In this document: piece by piece, positions 28,645 through 37,750 of the stretch
Numbering within the stretch: the stretch's first letter is position 1
Layout: the number at the start of each line of letters is the position of its first letter
Assembly (NCBI RefSeq): GCF_003144535.1
Contig: NZ_PHFJ01000016.1
Span: forward strand, 1 to 58,085
Origin: Proteus penneri
Lineage (GTDB): Bacteria > Pseudomonadota > Gammaproteobacteria > Enterobacterales > Enterobacteriaceae
Direction of reading: 5' to 3'
DNA length: 58,085 nt
Made by a program: the position numbers and the translations under genes
The notes under the pieces: generated by a model
The model's database searches: none
What the model saw: only the letters and a program-made list of their open reading frames with translations
Told to the model about the DNA's origin: nothing

Positions 28645-29532
28645 CTAAGCAACTGACTGATTTAAATAAAGCGTTAAGGGTAAATCAGGGTGTGCATTCA
28701 TTGAGTCGAATTTATGTGATGGGTGAGCATCAACGGTGGGATAACGAGATAATAAAACCATAAAATCTTGGTAAGCCTGATTTTTATTATCATGAGTGAA
28801 AATAGGTGTACCGCTATGATTTAATTCATTATCTGCAATTAATAGAACATCAAGATATTGCGCATTATTGTGTTCATAAAGTACATTTTCAGGGTTAATT
28901 TTTTGCCAAGGTGTTCCTATAGCTTCTTGTGGTGAATGGACACGTAAAGCACCAGTATTATCTTTTACATTATGCTTATTCATCATAACAATCATGGTGT
29001 GGTCAACGCCATCCTTATGCACACCTTCAATTGAAAGTTCACTTAAAGAGTCTGGTTGAGCAATTAATCTTAAATGAAAAACAGTCGATATTGATTTTGG
29101 CGATTGTTGATCTGTTAAGTGACGAGGGGTAAATGTATTTCCTTGAATTAATAGCATTTTTAATTTTAACAAGGCTTGATAGGCCGTATTGCTCTGCCAG
29201 CGATCATCCAGCGCTCTAAAATGCCTTTGTGCACCACTGTCTTCACGAATAAATCCATCTTCTTCGGTGAGAACAAAAGGTTGATACTCTAGTCTGGAGA
29301 TGGTTTCGATATCATTATCAAAAAGGTAGCGTCCTGTTCGAGTATGGCGAAATGAAAGAGTTGGATCTTGCGCCAAATAGTCGCCATATTCCATTAATGT
29401 ATTAATATCTTTTTCTTTAGCACCTAATTGTTTTATTAAATCAATGACAATATTTTGGGGAATAAAAACATATTTATTATTTTTGTACTCTTTTTTTATT
29501 TCACTAATTTTATCTATAAGCAGGCTATTCAT
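28645..29532 (-). CDS. 2-oxoglutarate/Fe(II) dioxygenase family protein (BsmA/isoleucine-hydroxylase-like)
   Basis: The protein has 295 residues. The C-terminal half fits the 2OG-Fe dioxygenase family that includes bacterial free-amino-acid hydroxylases and BsmA. An iron-binding His-x-Asp occurs in SIEGVHKDGVDHTMIVMM, and a distal His in NELNHSGTPIF. The N-terminal half (about 1-130) lacks recognised motifs. A free L-amino acid is a plausible substrate, since known relatives hydroxylate isoleucine or methionine; that is family knowledge, not evidence for this protein. GGAG lies upstream of ATG 29532. It sits alone on the minus strand between fdhF and the FhlA/HyfR activator. Confidence 0.78.
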   Translation of the reverse strand: MNSLLIDKISEIKKEYKNNKYVFIPQNIVIDLIKQLGAKEKDINTLMEYGDYLAQDPTLSFRHTRTGRYLFDNDIETISRLEYQPFVLTEEDGFIREDSGAQRHFRALDDRWQSNTAYQALLKLKMLLIQGNTFTPRHLTDQQSPKSISTVFHLRLIAQPDSLSELSIEGVHKDGVDHTMIVMMNKHNVKDNTGALRVHSPQEAIGTPWQKINPENVLYEHNNAQYLDVLLIADNELNHSGTPIFTHDNKNQAYQDFMVLLSRYPTVDAHPSHKFDSMNAHPDLPLTLYLNQSVA

Positions 29533-29644
29533 ATATAATATGCTCCATTGATTGTTTATATTATTAATAATTAATTAGAGGATTATCTAATGAAATACGA
29601 TCAATTAAATTATAGATAGAGACTAATAAGTTTCAAATAAATGA

Positions 29645-29676
29645 AATAAAAGAGTGTAATAAATTAATTACACTCT
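29645..29676 (-). terminator. terminator of the FhlA/HyfR-like gene
   Basis: The stem AGAGTGTAAT / ATTACACTCT with a 6-nt loop is followed on the minus strand by TTTTATTT. It lies 26 bases beyond the stop codon. Confidence 0.8.
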
Positions 29677-29701
29677 AATTAAATAAGTAATTATTTCAGA
29701 A

Positions 29702-31315
29702 TTAAAGTATCTCTGGAATTGAAATACCTAAGCGTTGCATTCGTGATAATAACGTTGTTCTTTTTAATCCTAATTTTAAAGCGGCACCTCTAGCACCAGC
29801 AACTACACCGTTGGTTTCTCTTAACGCTTGAATGATCCTTTCTCTCTCCTCATCATCACTTTCTGGCGCATTAGTTTGCATACGCTTTTCAATAGATGAA
29901 GGTTGAGATAGCACCTGTTTTAAACGAGAGGGCTTATTAATGTGAAGCTCTTTTAACTGAAGATTTAATGTTGAACCTCGGGTTAAAATAACCGCACGCT
30001 CAATAATATTTTCAAGTTCACGGACATTACCCGGCCATGGATAAAGTGTTAATTGTTCCAATGCGTTAGCGGGAATACAATCTATTTTTCTATCCATTCT
30101 TCGCGCAATTTTTTGCGTAAAATGTTTTGCTAAAAGCGGAATATCTTCAGGTCGCTCTCTTAATGGCGGAATAATAATAGGAAAAACATTAAGACGATAA
30201 TAAAGATCTTCTCTAAACTCACCTTCATCAGTTAATTCATGAAGATCTTTATTCGTGGCTGCAATCAGCCTAACATCAACAGGAATAACTTTATTACCAC
30301 CCAGTCTTTCTATTTCTCGCTCTTGAAGAACACGCAGCAGTTTGGGTTGTAATTCAATGGGCATATCACCAATTTCATCTAGAAATAGTGTACTTTTATC
30401 CGCCATTTCAAATCGGCCAATATGTGTATTCGTTGCACCAGTGAATGCACCTTTATCGTGACCAAAGAGATCGCTTTCTAAAAGGCCAGAAGGTACGGCT
30501 GCGCAGTTCATTTTTATCATAGTCTTACTTTTTCGCTGACTTAGACGATGGATAGCGCGTGCAATTAGTTCTTTACCCGTCCCTGTTTCACCCAATATAA
30601 GAACGGTACTATCACTTTGTGCCACTAATTCAATTTGTTCGAGAACATTATGCATAGCATCGCTTTGATAAATAATCTCACTAAAACCTGCATTATTATC
30701 TATCTGTTCATTAAGCCAAATATTCTCATTCTTTAAACTATCTTTTAAATGCGTTATTTCTTCATAAGCGGCCGCATTTTCAATGGCAATACCAATACGA
30801 GCCGCAATTTGTTGAAGCAATTGGCAAGTATCGTTAGTAAAAACACTTCCTATTTCATGTGCTAAAATTAATAAACCGAGAGGTTTATGATTAAAAGCCA
30901 GTGGCAATAACAAAGCCGTCTGCATATTTTGCTTAATTAGACGCTTAATCAAAACATCTTCCTGATCTTCTTTATTAATATCAATTAAGACAGGTTTATT
31001 CTGATTAATAATTTCTTCGGCTTTGTTATTCGCGCTACTGAATTTACGTTGTTGGCGAATAACAGATTTTCCAGTCTGATAACGACTAGAATAAAGAATA
31101 CCTTCACTATTATTTTGTGATGAGGTACGGCATAACATAAGACTAATATGGTTTAGTCCAAAAAAACGATGTATTTCTTTAGAGACTTCAGAAATAAGAC
31201 CATCCATGTCTAGATGAGCTAATACAGAATTTGTGATATCAACCAAAATTCGATATTGGTTGCGCTCATTACGAAGGCTCTCCATAGTTTCAGCATTGTT
31301 ACTGCTTAATTTCAT
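29702..31315 (-). CDS. fhlA: sigma-54-dependent formate hydrogenlyase activator, FhlA/HyfR family (single GAF domain)
   Basis: The protein has 537 residues. One GAF sensor domain (about 30-180) precedes a sigma-54 AAA+ domain (about 212-445) with Walker [15 protein letters not shown] and Walker [11 protein letters not shown]-terminal Fis-type helix-turn-helix follows ([20 protein letters not shown]). E. coli FhlA (692 aa) and HyfR (670 aa) have an extra N-terminal domain of about 130-150 residues that is absent here, and no leftover of it is readable upstream. Details such as IIYQSDAM and the GISIPEIL end are nearer HyfR than FhlA. It probably activates fdhF and hydN, which carry sigma-54 promoters and a shared upstream motif. 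Confidence 0.9.
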   Translation of the reverse strand: MKLSSNNAETMESLRNERNQYRILVDITNSVLAHLDMDGLISEVSKEIHRFFGLNHISLMLCRTSSQNNSEGILYSSRYQTGKSVIRQQRKFSSANNKAEEIINQNKPVLIDINKEDQEDVLIKRLIKQNMQTALLLPLAFNHKPLGLLILAHEIGSVFTNDTCQLLQQIAARIGIAIENAAAYEEITHLKDSLKNENIWLNEQIDNNAGFSEIIYQSDAMHNVLEQIELVAQSDSTVLILGETGTGKELIARAIHRLSQRKSKTMIKMNCAAVPSGLLESDLFGHDKGAFTGATNTHIGRFEMADKSTLFLDEIGDMPIELQPKLLRVLQEREIERLGGNKVIPVDVRLIAATNKDLHELTDEGEFREDLYYRLNVFPIIIPPLRERPEDIPLLAKHFTQKIARRMDRKIDCIPANALEQLTLYPWPGNVRELENIIERAVILTRGSTLNLQLKELHINKPSRLKQVLSQPSSIEKRMQTNAPESDDEERERIIQALRETNGVVAGARGAALKLGLKRTTLLSRMQRLGISIPEIL

Positions 31316-31599
31316 GACACCACCGATTGCCCTAAAAAATTAGCTATATTGTAGTAGGTTTAGAATAAATTTATATCAATGACTGAATCATTTTTGATCC
31401 AACCCGCTATTTTTGTATATGTAATGAAACTTAAGAATATAAACGCATTAAATCATTATATAATTTAATATATAGCGATTTATTTTATCGTCAAATTTGT
31501 CGAATAATTTGACGAAGTGACTTATCTATTAATCAATAATCATTTTTATTTGAAAATTATTTAATTGAAAAATAAGGAATAGTTATATCAAAAATATAT
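31316..31599. promoter_or_regulatory. activator-hydN divergent region with upstream activating motif
   Basis: At 31486-31504 the motif TATCGTCA-N4-TGTCGAA matches the one upstream of fdhF. It overlaps a perfect inverted repeat CGTCAAATT (31489-31497) / AATTTGACG (31506-31514). The centre is about 130 bp before the predicted hydN start. It is a candidate binding site for the adjacent FhlA/HyfR-like protein. The rest of the gap is AT-rich with no gene. Confidence 0.62.
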
Positions 31600-31615
31600 T
31601 GGCATGAACTGTGCT
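31600..31615 (+). promoter_or_regulatory. sigma-54 promoter of hydN-hypA-hypC
   Basis: TGGCATGAACTGTGCT fits TGGCAYRNNNNTTGCW with one mismatch. GG and GC are 12 bp apart. The predicted start is near 31626, about 94 bases before the hydN ATG. Confidence 0.85.
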
Positions 31616-31719
31616 AGATTCATTCTATTGATACTCTAATTATTACTCTTAATTAGAATAACTCATTGCATTTATCGCCATATATAACGGCTATATATAA
31701 CAAAGATCAGGAGAATATG

Positions 31720-32277
31720 ATGAACCGTTTCATCATTGCAGACCCTAAAAAATGTATTGGTTGCCATACTTGTGAAGTGGCTTGTGTTGTGTCACATCAG
31801 CAAGCAGACCAAGATAATTTAGCCATTGACCAAATTAGTGAGCAGAATTTTCAACCGCGAATTCATGTGATCAAAGGATTCTCAATCAGTACGGCAGTTG
31901 TTTGTCATCAATGTGAAGATGCCCCTTGTGCCAATGTGTGCCCGAATGGCGCTATCATTCATAACAAAGATTATTACTATGTCGATCAGGAAAAATGTAT
32001 CGGCTGTAAAACCTGCGTACTAGCTTGTCCTTATGGCACGATGGAAGTGGTTTCTCGTCCTGTTATGCGCAAATCAACCGCGCTTAATACCATTGAGGCA
32101 TTTAAAGCGGAAGCAAATAAGTGTGACTTATGCCACCACCGTGAAGCGGGCCCTGCATGTATTGAAGTTTGCCCAACTCATGCTCTAGTGTGTATTGATA
32201 GAGATGCGCTTGAAGAGATGGTTAAAGAACGCCGTCGTAAAGCCGCTTTTGAAACCGGTGCTGAATTGTTGTTCTAA
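31720..32277 (+). CDS. hydN: ferredoxin-like electron transfer protein HydN
   Basis: The protein has 185 residues and begins MNRFIIADPKKCIGCHTC. Four [4Fe-4S] cysteine clusters are visible: CIGCHTCEVAC, CHQCEDAPCANVC, CIGCKTCVLAC and CDLCHHREAGPACIEVC. In E. coli HydN supports formate dehydrogenase H and hydrogenase activity. ATG 31720 is preferred over the adjacent ATG 31717 because of its distance from AGGAG (31709-31713). It is followed by hypA and hypC, with a small hairpin between. Confidence 0.94.
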   Translation: MNRFIIADPKKCIGCHTCEVACVVSHQQADQDNLAIDQISEQNFQPRIHVIKGFSISTAVVCHQCEDAPCANVCPNGAIIHNKDYYYVDQEKCIGCKTCVLACPYGTMEVVSRPVMRKSTALNTIEAFKAEANKCDLCHHREAGPACIEVCPTHALVCIDRDALEEMVKERRRKAAFETGAELLF

Positions 32278-32289
32278 GATCAATAATAA

Positions 32290-32326
32290 AGCAACTATGT
32301 ACTGATACTATAGTTGCTATTATTTA
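32290..32326 (+). terminator. possible attenuator between hydN and hypA
   Basis: A perfect 9-bp stem (AGCAACTAT / ATAGTTGCT) with an 11-nt loop is followed by a weak AT-rich tract. It may partly reduce transcription into hypA. Confidence 0.4.
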
Positions 32327-32349
32327 TTCTGCTTCAATAAGGTATCGAC

Positions 32350-32691
32350 ATGCATGAAATCACGCTTTGCCAGAGCGCATTTGAGATAATAGACTCTCAA
32401 GCTAAATTAAATAATGCAAAAAAAGTAAAAAGCGTATGGATGGAAATTGGCGCATTATCTTGTGTTGAAGTCAGTGCACTTGAATTTTGTTTTGATATTG
32501 TTTGCAGAGACACCCTTGCCCAAGGCTGTGAATTACATATTGAGATTATCCCCGCGAAAGCATGGTGTTGGGATTGTCATCAAGTTGTCACTGTTTCAAC
32601 TTTTAATGCAGGTTGCCCGTCTTGTGGTAGCCAGAATCTGCGCGTTGAAAGTGACGATGCAATGCGAATAAAGCAAATAGAGATCGAATAG
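32350..32691 (+). CDS. hypA: hydrogenase nickel insertion protein HypA
   Basis: The protein has 113 residues. It has the nickel-binding N-terminus MHEITL and two zinc CxxC motifs (CWDCH and CPSCG), the full set for HypA/HybF. It helps deliver nickel to [NiFe]-hydrogenase large subunits. hypC follows after 8 bases. hypB, hypD, hypE and hypF are not in this window. Confidence 0.95.
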   Translation: MHEITLCQSAFEIIDSQAKLNNAKKVKSVWMEIGALSCVEVSALEFCFDIVCRDTLAQGCELHIEIIPAKAWCWDCHQVVTVSTFNAGCPSCGSQNLRVESDDAMRIKQIEIE

Positions 32692-32699
32692 AGGTTGTT

Positions 32700-32990
32700 A
32701 TGTGTCTTGGTATCCCAGGCCAGGTTGTTGAAGTTGGAAAAACAATCACTGAAAATGCAATGGTCGATGTTTGTGGCGTTAAACGAGAAGTCAATATTGC
32801 GCTAGTCTGTGAAGGCGAGCCTCATACGATGATCGGAAAATGGGTGCTGGTGCATGTAGGTTTTGCTATGAGTATCGTCAATGAAGAAGAAGCAAAAGAG
32901 ACACTGGATGCTCTGATGGCCATGGGAGAAGTGGAAAATGATGTCTCTGCTTTTCTTTATGGTGAAGAGGGCGCACCAAAGAAAAATTGA
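32700..32990 (+). CDS. hypC: hydrogenase maturation chaperone HypC/HybG
   Basis: The protein has 96 residues. It begins [12 protein letters not shown], with the essential Cys2, and continues to the family motif [18 protein letters not shown]. HypC works with HypD in building and transferring the Fe(CN)2CO group. The sequence alone does not separate HypC from the paralogue HybG. It lies directly after hypA. Confidence 0.94.
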   Translation: MCLGIPGQVVEVGKTITENAMVDVCGVKREVNIALVCEGEPHTMIGKWVLVHVGFAMSIVNEEEAKETLDALMAMGEVENDVSAFLYGEEGAPKKN

Positions 32991-33049
32991 GTTAGTTTTG
33001 TACTATTGCACGATTAATTTCTTTTTCTTATACTTAACCTTCATCTTTT

Positions 33050-33117
33050 AAAAGCTGGGACGGCCCAGCTTTTTGTCTTTGTATTCAGGGGACGACCCCA
33101 ATTTATCGAGTAGGGGA
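33050..33117 (+). promoter_or_regulatory. guanidine-II (mini-ykkC) riboswitch
   Basis: Two tandem hairpins with the diagnostic ACGR loops are present: AAAAGCTGGG-ACGG-CCCAGCTTTT (33050-33073) and GGGG-ACGA-CCCC (33088-33099). They precede the ribosome site AGGGGA (33112-33117) of gdx. The CCCC of hairpin 2 can pair with the GGGG of the ribosome site. Guanidine binding to the loops would stabilise the hairpins and free the site, turning translation on. Confidence 0.92.
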
Positions 33118-33121
33118 CGTT

Positions 33122-33436
33122 ATGTCTTGGATTATTCTTCTTATTGCGGGTTTATTAGAGATCGTTTGGGCTGTCGGCCTTAAGTACACACACGGTTTTA
33201 CGCGTTTAACACCAAGTATTATTACCATTAGTGCCATGGTTGTGAGTATGGGAATGTTGTCTTATGCCATGAAAGGCTTACCAGCGGGCACGGCTTATGC
33301 GATTTGGACAGGCATTGGTGCTGTCGGTACGGCAATTTTTGGTATTCTCGTGTTTGGTGAATCAGCCAATATCTATCGTTTATTGAGTTTAGCAATGATT
33401 ATTTTCGGTATTATTGGACTGAAATTAGCGAGCTAA
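33122..33436 (+). CDS. gdx: guanidinium exporter Gdx (SugE, SMR family)
   Basis: The protein has 104 residues with four membrane helices and belongs to the small multidrug resistance fold. The essential Glu13 lies in [17 protein letters not shown], and the conserved [16 protein letters not shown] occurs near residue 57. The guanidine-II riboswitch directly upstream supports guanidinium export as its role rather than general drug efflux. AGGGGA precedes the ATG. A terminator shared with the frd operon follows. Confidence 0.94.
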   Translation: MSWIILLIAGLLEIVWAVGLKYTHGFTRLTPSIITISAMVVSMGMLSYAMKGLPAGTAYAIWTGIGAVGTAIFGILVFGESANIYRLLSLAMIIFGIIGLKLAS

Positions 33437-33455
33437 ACCAGAATATCAGGCACAA

Positions 33456-33481
33456 AAAAGCCACTCAATTGAGTGGCTTTT
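33456..33481. terminator. bidirectional terminator between gdx and frdD
   Basis: The palindrome AAAAGCCACTC-AATT-GAGTGGCTTTT lies between convergent genes, with T-runs both ways. Confidence 0.93.
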
Positions 33482-33501
33482 AATCTTCACGTATTAATCA
33501 A

Positions 33502-33861
33502 TTACAGTGTAAATACGCCAATAATAGCGATAACACTGATAATTGCTGCACCACCATAGAATACCCATTTGCTTGCAGGTACATGCACTTTAAAATCGTG
33601 CAAAGTATGGTGAATACGGTGTAATGCACACCAAACTGGCAGAATGATCATTAATAGTAAGAACAGACGGCCAATAATGCTTTGGCTAAATGCCATAATA
33701 CGTTCATAAGTAAATGCTTCTGGCGCAATACCCATTGGGATTAGGATACCGAGCAGGATAATAATAGCTGGAGAGACAATTGCACTCCACATACCACCTG
33801 CACCAAATAATCCCCAGAAAATAGGTTCATCAGAGCGCTTAGGAAGTTGATTCTGATTCAT
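33502..33861 (-). CDS. frdD: fumarate reductase membrane anchor FrdD
   Basis: The protein has 119 residues with three membrane helices. It begins with a short polar segment ([21 protein letters not shown]), abbreviated here as [15 protein letters not shown], that is typical of FrdD. It holds FrdAB to the inner membrane and, with FrdC, forms the menaquinol site. It is the last gene of frdABCD. Confidence 0.95.
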   Translation of the reverse strand: MNQNQLPKRSDEPIFWGLFGAGGMWSAIVSPAIIILLGILIPMGIAPEAFTYERIMAFSQSIIGRLFLLLMIILPVWCALHRIHHTLHDFKVHVPASKWVFYGGAAIISVIAIIGVFTL

Positions 33862-33876
33862 TATTTCCCTCCTGGG

Positions 33877-34269
33877 TTACATTAACGCCACTGCCAGAAT
33901 AACGGCAGTAACAACGATAGTGACAGCCCAAAAACCACGAACAATAGGTTCTTGAGGCATTTTTTCATCTTTAACGACGATATTTACGGCTTTCGGTGCA
34001 AGCTTAAACCAAGTTGCAGTATGAAATACCGTCGCAATAAGGGTCACAATGTTAATCAGCATTACAATTGGGTTGCTCAGGAATCCAACGAAACCTGCCC
34101 AACTTTCTGGTCCATTTTTCAGTGCGAACACACCAAACAGTACAACCAGACTGAACCAAAGTTGTGGAAGACAAGTCCCTTCACGGGTGATATAGAAACG
34201 ATAGAAACCGAGTTTCGTCCACCAGTTTGGTTGCATGCCACGAACATAAGGCTTACGTTTTGTTGTCAT
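33877..34269 (-). CDS. frdC: fumarate reductase membrane anchor FrdC
   Basis: The protein has 130 residues with three membrane helices. The N-terminus [16 protein letters not shown] and the segment [19 protein letters not shown] (split: [11 protein letters not shown] and CLPQLWFS) are conserved in FrdC, including the Glu implicated in quinol oxidation. It lies between frdB and frdD with 14-15 bp gaps. Confidence 0.95.
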   Translation of the reverse strand: MTTKRKPYVRGMQPNWWTKLGFYRFYITREGTCLPQLWFSLVVLFGVFALKNGPESWAGFVGFLSNPIVMLINIVTLIATVFHTATWFKLAPKAVNIVVKDEKMPQEPIVRGFWAVTIVVTAVILAVALM

Positions 34270-34283
34270 GTCTTGTTTCCTCC

Positions 34284-35021
34284 TTAACGTGGTTTCAGCA
34301 TCGCAATGACAAAGTCTTGCGCACTGGCTGCTTTACCTTGCTGAATAGCGGCAGCAGGATCCACATGTTTTGGACAGACTTCAGAACAGTAGCCAACAAA
34401 GGTACAAGACCAGACACCGTTCTCACCATTTAACTGAGGCATACGCTCTTTTGCACCATGGTCGCGATTATCTGTGTTGTAACGTTGAGCTAATGTAATC
34501 GCTGCTGGGCCAATAAACTCTGGGTTTAGACCAAACTGAGGACATGCTGCATAGCAAAGACCGCAGTTGATACAACCAGAGAATTGGTGGTATTTAGCCA
34601 TTTGAGCAGGAGTCTGTTTATTCGGACCTTCAGAAGGCTTACGATCATTACCGATAATATAAGGTTTAATCGCTTCTAAGCTTTCGATAAAGTGAGTCAT
34701 ATCAACAACAAGGTCACGTTCAACAGGGAAATTACCTAGAGCTTCAACTCTTATGCCGTTTGGATATTCACGAATAAACGTTTTACAAGCCAATTTAGGC
34801 ACTTTGTTGACCATCATGCCGCAAGAGCCACAAATCGCCATACGGCAAGACCAACGGTAAGAGAGATCAGGCGCTAAATTGTCTTTAATATAACCCAATG
34901 CGTCCAGTAATGAGGTTTGCTCATCATAAGGTACATCATAAGTGACGAAATGAGGCGCTTCGTCCGTTTCTGGGTTATAGCGCATGACTTCCATCTTAAT
35001 GTGCTTCATGTCATCAGCCAT
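34284..35021 (-). CDS. frdB: fumarate reductase iron-sulfur subunit FrdB
   Basis: The protein has 245 residues. The plant-type [2Fe-2S] motif [14 protein letters not shown] is followed by two bacterial ferredoxin-type clusters, [13 protein letters not shown] and [17 protein letters not shown]. It passes electrons from menaquinol to FrdA. ATG 35021 is chosen with AAGGAG eight bases upstream, giving 245 residues against 244 in E. coli. It overlaps the frdA end by 8 bp. Confidence 0.96.
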   Translation of the reverse strand: MADDMKHIKMEVMRYNPETDEAPHFVTYDVPYDEQTSLLDALGYIKDNLAPDLSYRWSCRMAICGSCGMMVNKVPKLACKTFIREYPNGIRVEALGNFPVERDLVVDMTHFIESLEAIKPYIIGNDRKPSEGPNKQTPAQMAKYHQFSGCINCGLCYAACPQFGLNPEFIGPAAITLAQRYNTDNRDHGAKERMPQLNGENGVWSCTFVGYCSEVCPKHVDPAAAIQQGKAASAQDFVIAMLKPR

Positions 35022-36810
35022 TCGCTTTCTCCTTATTCTGCTTGTCTTGTGCAGTCGCTTCACCACCATAGACACGTTTAGCAGGAGCAGACTTAGTGAT
35101 CTTCACATCGCTATATTCTAAACGAGGGGCACCTTCTGGGTTATAGAACGCCAGAGTATGTTTTAGGAAGTTCACGTCATCACGCTCAGTACAACCTTCG
35201 TCAAGACGTTGGTGTGCACCACGAGACTCTTTACGATTGATTGCAGAATGAGCCATACATTCAGCGACATCTAAACCAAAGCCAAGCTCAATTTTGTACA
35301 GTAAATCGGTATTAAAGACGCTACTGGTGTCTTTAATTTCAACATGTTTGAAACGTTCTTTTAATTCAGCCAGTTTATCAACGGTTTTTTGCATTAATTC
35401 AGGTGTACGATAGATACCGCAACCTTCTTCCATTGATTCACCCATTTCATCGCGAATTTGTGACCAGCTTTCAGAACCTTTTTGGTTCATCAGTTTTTTC
35501 AGGCCATCTTCAATGTCACGAGTACGAGCATCTAATGCTGATGCGTTAGCTGGTGCTGCTTCTTGAGCACAACGAACCGCTTCTTCACCTGCAAGACGAC
35601 CAAATACAACCAGTTCTGCTAGTGAGTTAGAACCTAAACGGTTAGCGCCGTGTAAGCCAACAGATGAACATTCACCTACTGCAAACAGACCTTTAATACG
35701 AGTTTCTGTTTGTTGGTTGGTTTCGATACCACCCATAGTGTAGTGAGCAGTAGGACGAACAGGGATTGGCTCATTTACTGGGTCAACACCCACATACGCT
35801 TTTGCCAGTTCACAAATAAATGGCAGACGTTCATGAAGTTTTTTCGCACCCAGATGACGTAAGTCAAGATGAACAACATCACCACGGTGAGTTTTGATGG
35901 TACGGCCTGCACGCCACTCATGCCAGAAAGCTTGAGAAACTTTATCGCGAGGGCCTAATTCCATGTATTTATTTTCTGGTTTACCTAATGGTGTTTCTGG
36001 TCCTAGGCCGTAATCTTGCAGATAACGATAGCCATCTTTATTGACCAGAATACCACCTTCACCACGACAACCTTCGGTCATCAGGATACCTGAACCAGGT
36101 AGTCCAGTTGGGTGATATTGAACAAATTCCATATCACGCAGTGGAACGCCATGGCGTAAAGCGATACCCATACCATCACCCGTCACAATGCCACCATTGG
36201 TATTGTAACGATAAACACGTCCAGCACCACCCGTTGCCATAATGACCGCATTAGCACGAATTTGAACTTTCGTACCTTCCATCATATTGATAGCAACAAG
36301 ACCACGAGCGTGACCTTCATCAACAAGGATATCGAGAACAAAGTGTTCGTCGAAACGTTGAATCTGTGGATATTTTAAGGATGTTTGGAACAGGGTATGT
36401 AGCATATGGAAGCCGGTTTTATCGGCTGCGAACCAGGTCCGTTCGATCTTCATCCCACCAAAACGTCGGACGTTGACTGACCCGTCTTCTTTACGGCTCC
36501 AAGGACAGCCCCAGAGTTCTAGTTGAGTCATCTCTGTTGGACAATGCTCAACGAAGTAATCTACGACATCCTGTTCACACAACCAGTCACCGCCTGAAAC
36601 GGTATCATTGAAGTGGAAATCATAGGAGTCGTGAGCCTGAGTCACTGCTGCTGATCCGCCTTCTGCTGCCACGGTGTGGCTACGCATTGGGTAAACTTTT
36701 GAGATCAGAGTAATTTTCAGTTGAGGATTCGCTTCCGCTGCAGCTATTGCTGCTCGTAAGCCTGCGCCCCCGGCTCCGATTATCGCTATATCGGCATTAA
36801 AGGTTTGCAC
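35014..36810 (-). CDS. frdA: fumarate reductase flavoprotein FrdA
   Basis: The protein has 598 residues against 602 in E. coli. The FAD-binding [13 protein letters not shown], the covalent flavin histidine in [15 protein letters not shown] and the active-site segment HPTGLPGSG with [11 protein letters not shown] are all present. It reduces fumarate to succinate in anaerobic respiration. The start is a GTG at 36810 with GGAG upstream, giving the family N-terminus [15 protein letters not shown]; the frame stays open to 36861 without a better site. It is divergent from epmA as in E. coli, but over a much longer gap. Confidence 0.96.
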   Translation of the reverse strand: MQTFNADIAIIGAGGAGLRAAIAAAEANPQLKITLISKVYPMRSHTVAAEGGSAAVTQAHDSYDFHFNDTVSGGDWLCEQDVVDYFVEHCPTEMTQLELWGCPWSRKEDGSVNVRRFGGMKIERTWFAADKTGFHMLHTLFQTSLKYPQIQRFDEHFVLDILVDEGHARGLVAINMMEGTKVQIRANAVIMATGGAGRVYRYNTNGGIVTGDGMGIALRHGVPLRDMEFVQYHPTGLPGSGILMTEGCRGEGGILVNKDGYRYLQDYGLGPETPLGKPENKYMELGPRDKVSQAFWHEWRAGRTIKTHRGDVVHLDLRHLGAKKLHERLPFICELAKAYVGVDPVNEPIPVRPTAHYTMGGIETNQQTETRIKGLFAVGECSSVGLHGANRLGSNSLAELVVFGRLAGEEAVRCAQEAAPANASALDARTRDIEDGLKKLMNQKGSESWSQIRDEMGESMEEGCGIYRTPELMQKTVDKLAELKERFKHVEIKDTSSVFNTDLLYKIELGFGLDVAECMAHSAINRKESRGAHQRLDEGCTERDDVNFLKHTLAFYNPEGAPRLEYSDVKITKSAPAKRVYGGEATAQDKQNKEKANG

Positions 36811-37750
36811 TGCGCTTCTCCATTGTTCAAGTGAAAATTGGAATAATTGTCTAGAATTCAATTCACTGACATTATTAATTAGTAATGCTATTTTTTTAAG
36901 CTATCCGTAACGAAATTGTTTCACTGCCTTGTGACTACGCTTGATAACATCTTTATTATCATTGACTGTAATTTTAGTATAACGAAATGTAGGGCACCGA
37001 AATTTGATATGAATGATGGTTTTCCCGTATTTCGCAAAAAAAGTGTGATCCACACCAAGAATTCTGGGTTTTGATAATAAGCCACCAGAAGAACGCGAAG
37101 ATCAAATAGAATATATTTTTCTAAATTGGAAATTATAAATAGTAATGAATAATCTGTTTTGAAAGTATAGATAACTTTAATTAAAAATGACAATGGTTTT
37201 TTATAATATCTTGATTTTAAAGAGTGATTTTTTTATCTTTCTTAAGTCTAATTTAAATAAATAAAATTCCATTCTAAAAGTTAAAATAAAATTTTTACTA
37301 TTTATCTAAAACAAATCGGTTTGTCTTGTTAATTGTTAATAAAATATTAATAATATTTCTAAAGGTTTTTAATTCTAATCAAAATACATAGATTTAAATA
37401 GAAAGTTAACTTTAAAGTTTAGGTGAACTTGGCTATTTAAATATAAGAATAGTGTTAGTTTATTGTTATTTCTAATTGAGAAAAAGAATTATTCTAATTA
37501 AGTCTTGTTATAAAAATAGCAAAAAATCACGGCTTTTCTGATGTAGGTTGGTGTTTATTTAAACAATAAAAAGTGCCCAAAAGTAGATGTTTTGTAGAAT
37601 TATATTTATTTGTCTTATATGTTTTTACTTAAAAAAGAAAAGAACAATGAAAAAATATAAAATGAAACACCTCTTTATTAGCAGAAATTTGTCTGTTGAA
37701 GAGGATGCGAGTAAACTGCACGCTCTGTTTTCTGTTGGAGTTTTTCGTTT
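36811..37750. other. long AT-rich gap between frdA and epmA
   Basis: The gap is about 940 bp. Apart from a possible decayed coding remnant (36886-37138) and a 12-bp palindrome AAAGTTAACTTT (37402-37413), I see no gene. It should hold the frdA promoter, but I could not find a full FNR site; TTGAT at 36950 is at most a half-site. Confidence 0.6.
36886..37138 (+). pseudogene. possible remnant of a decayed gene
   Basis: Two overlapping open frames on the + strand read as protein-like text. Frame one (36886-37071) ends ...GFPVFRKKSVIHTKNSGF. Frame two (37049-37135) ends ILGFDNKPPEEREDQIEYIF and then NWKL-stop. Removing one T from the TTTT at 37069-37072 joins NSGF to DNKPPEERED in one frame. I do not recognise the product. 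It could be a chance pattern, and the opposite strand also has a 90-codon open frame that I reject. Confidence 0.3.

Noticed and set aside
33050-33073. Terminator for hypC
   Set aside because: The ACGG loop, the second ACGA hairpin and the gdx gene downstream identify it as part of a guanidine-II riboswitch, although some termination there cannot be excluded.
36921-37193. 90-codon open frame on the minus strand upstream of frdA
   Set aside because: It has no family resemblance, the composition follows from AT-rich DNA, and the opposite strand shows more protein-like text.
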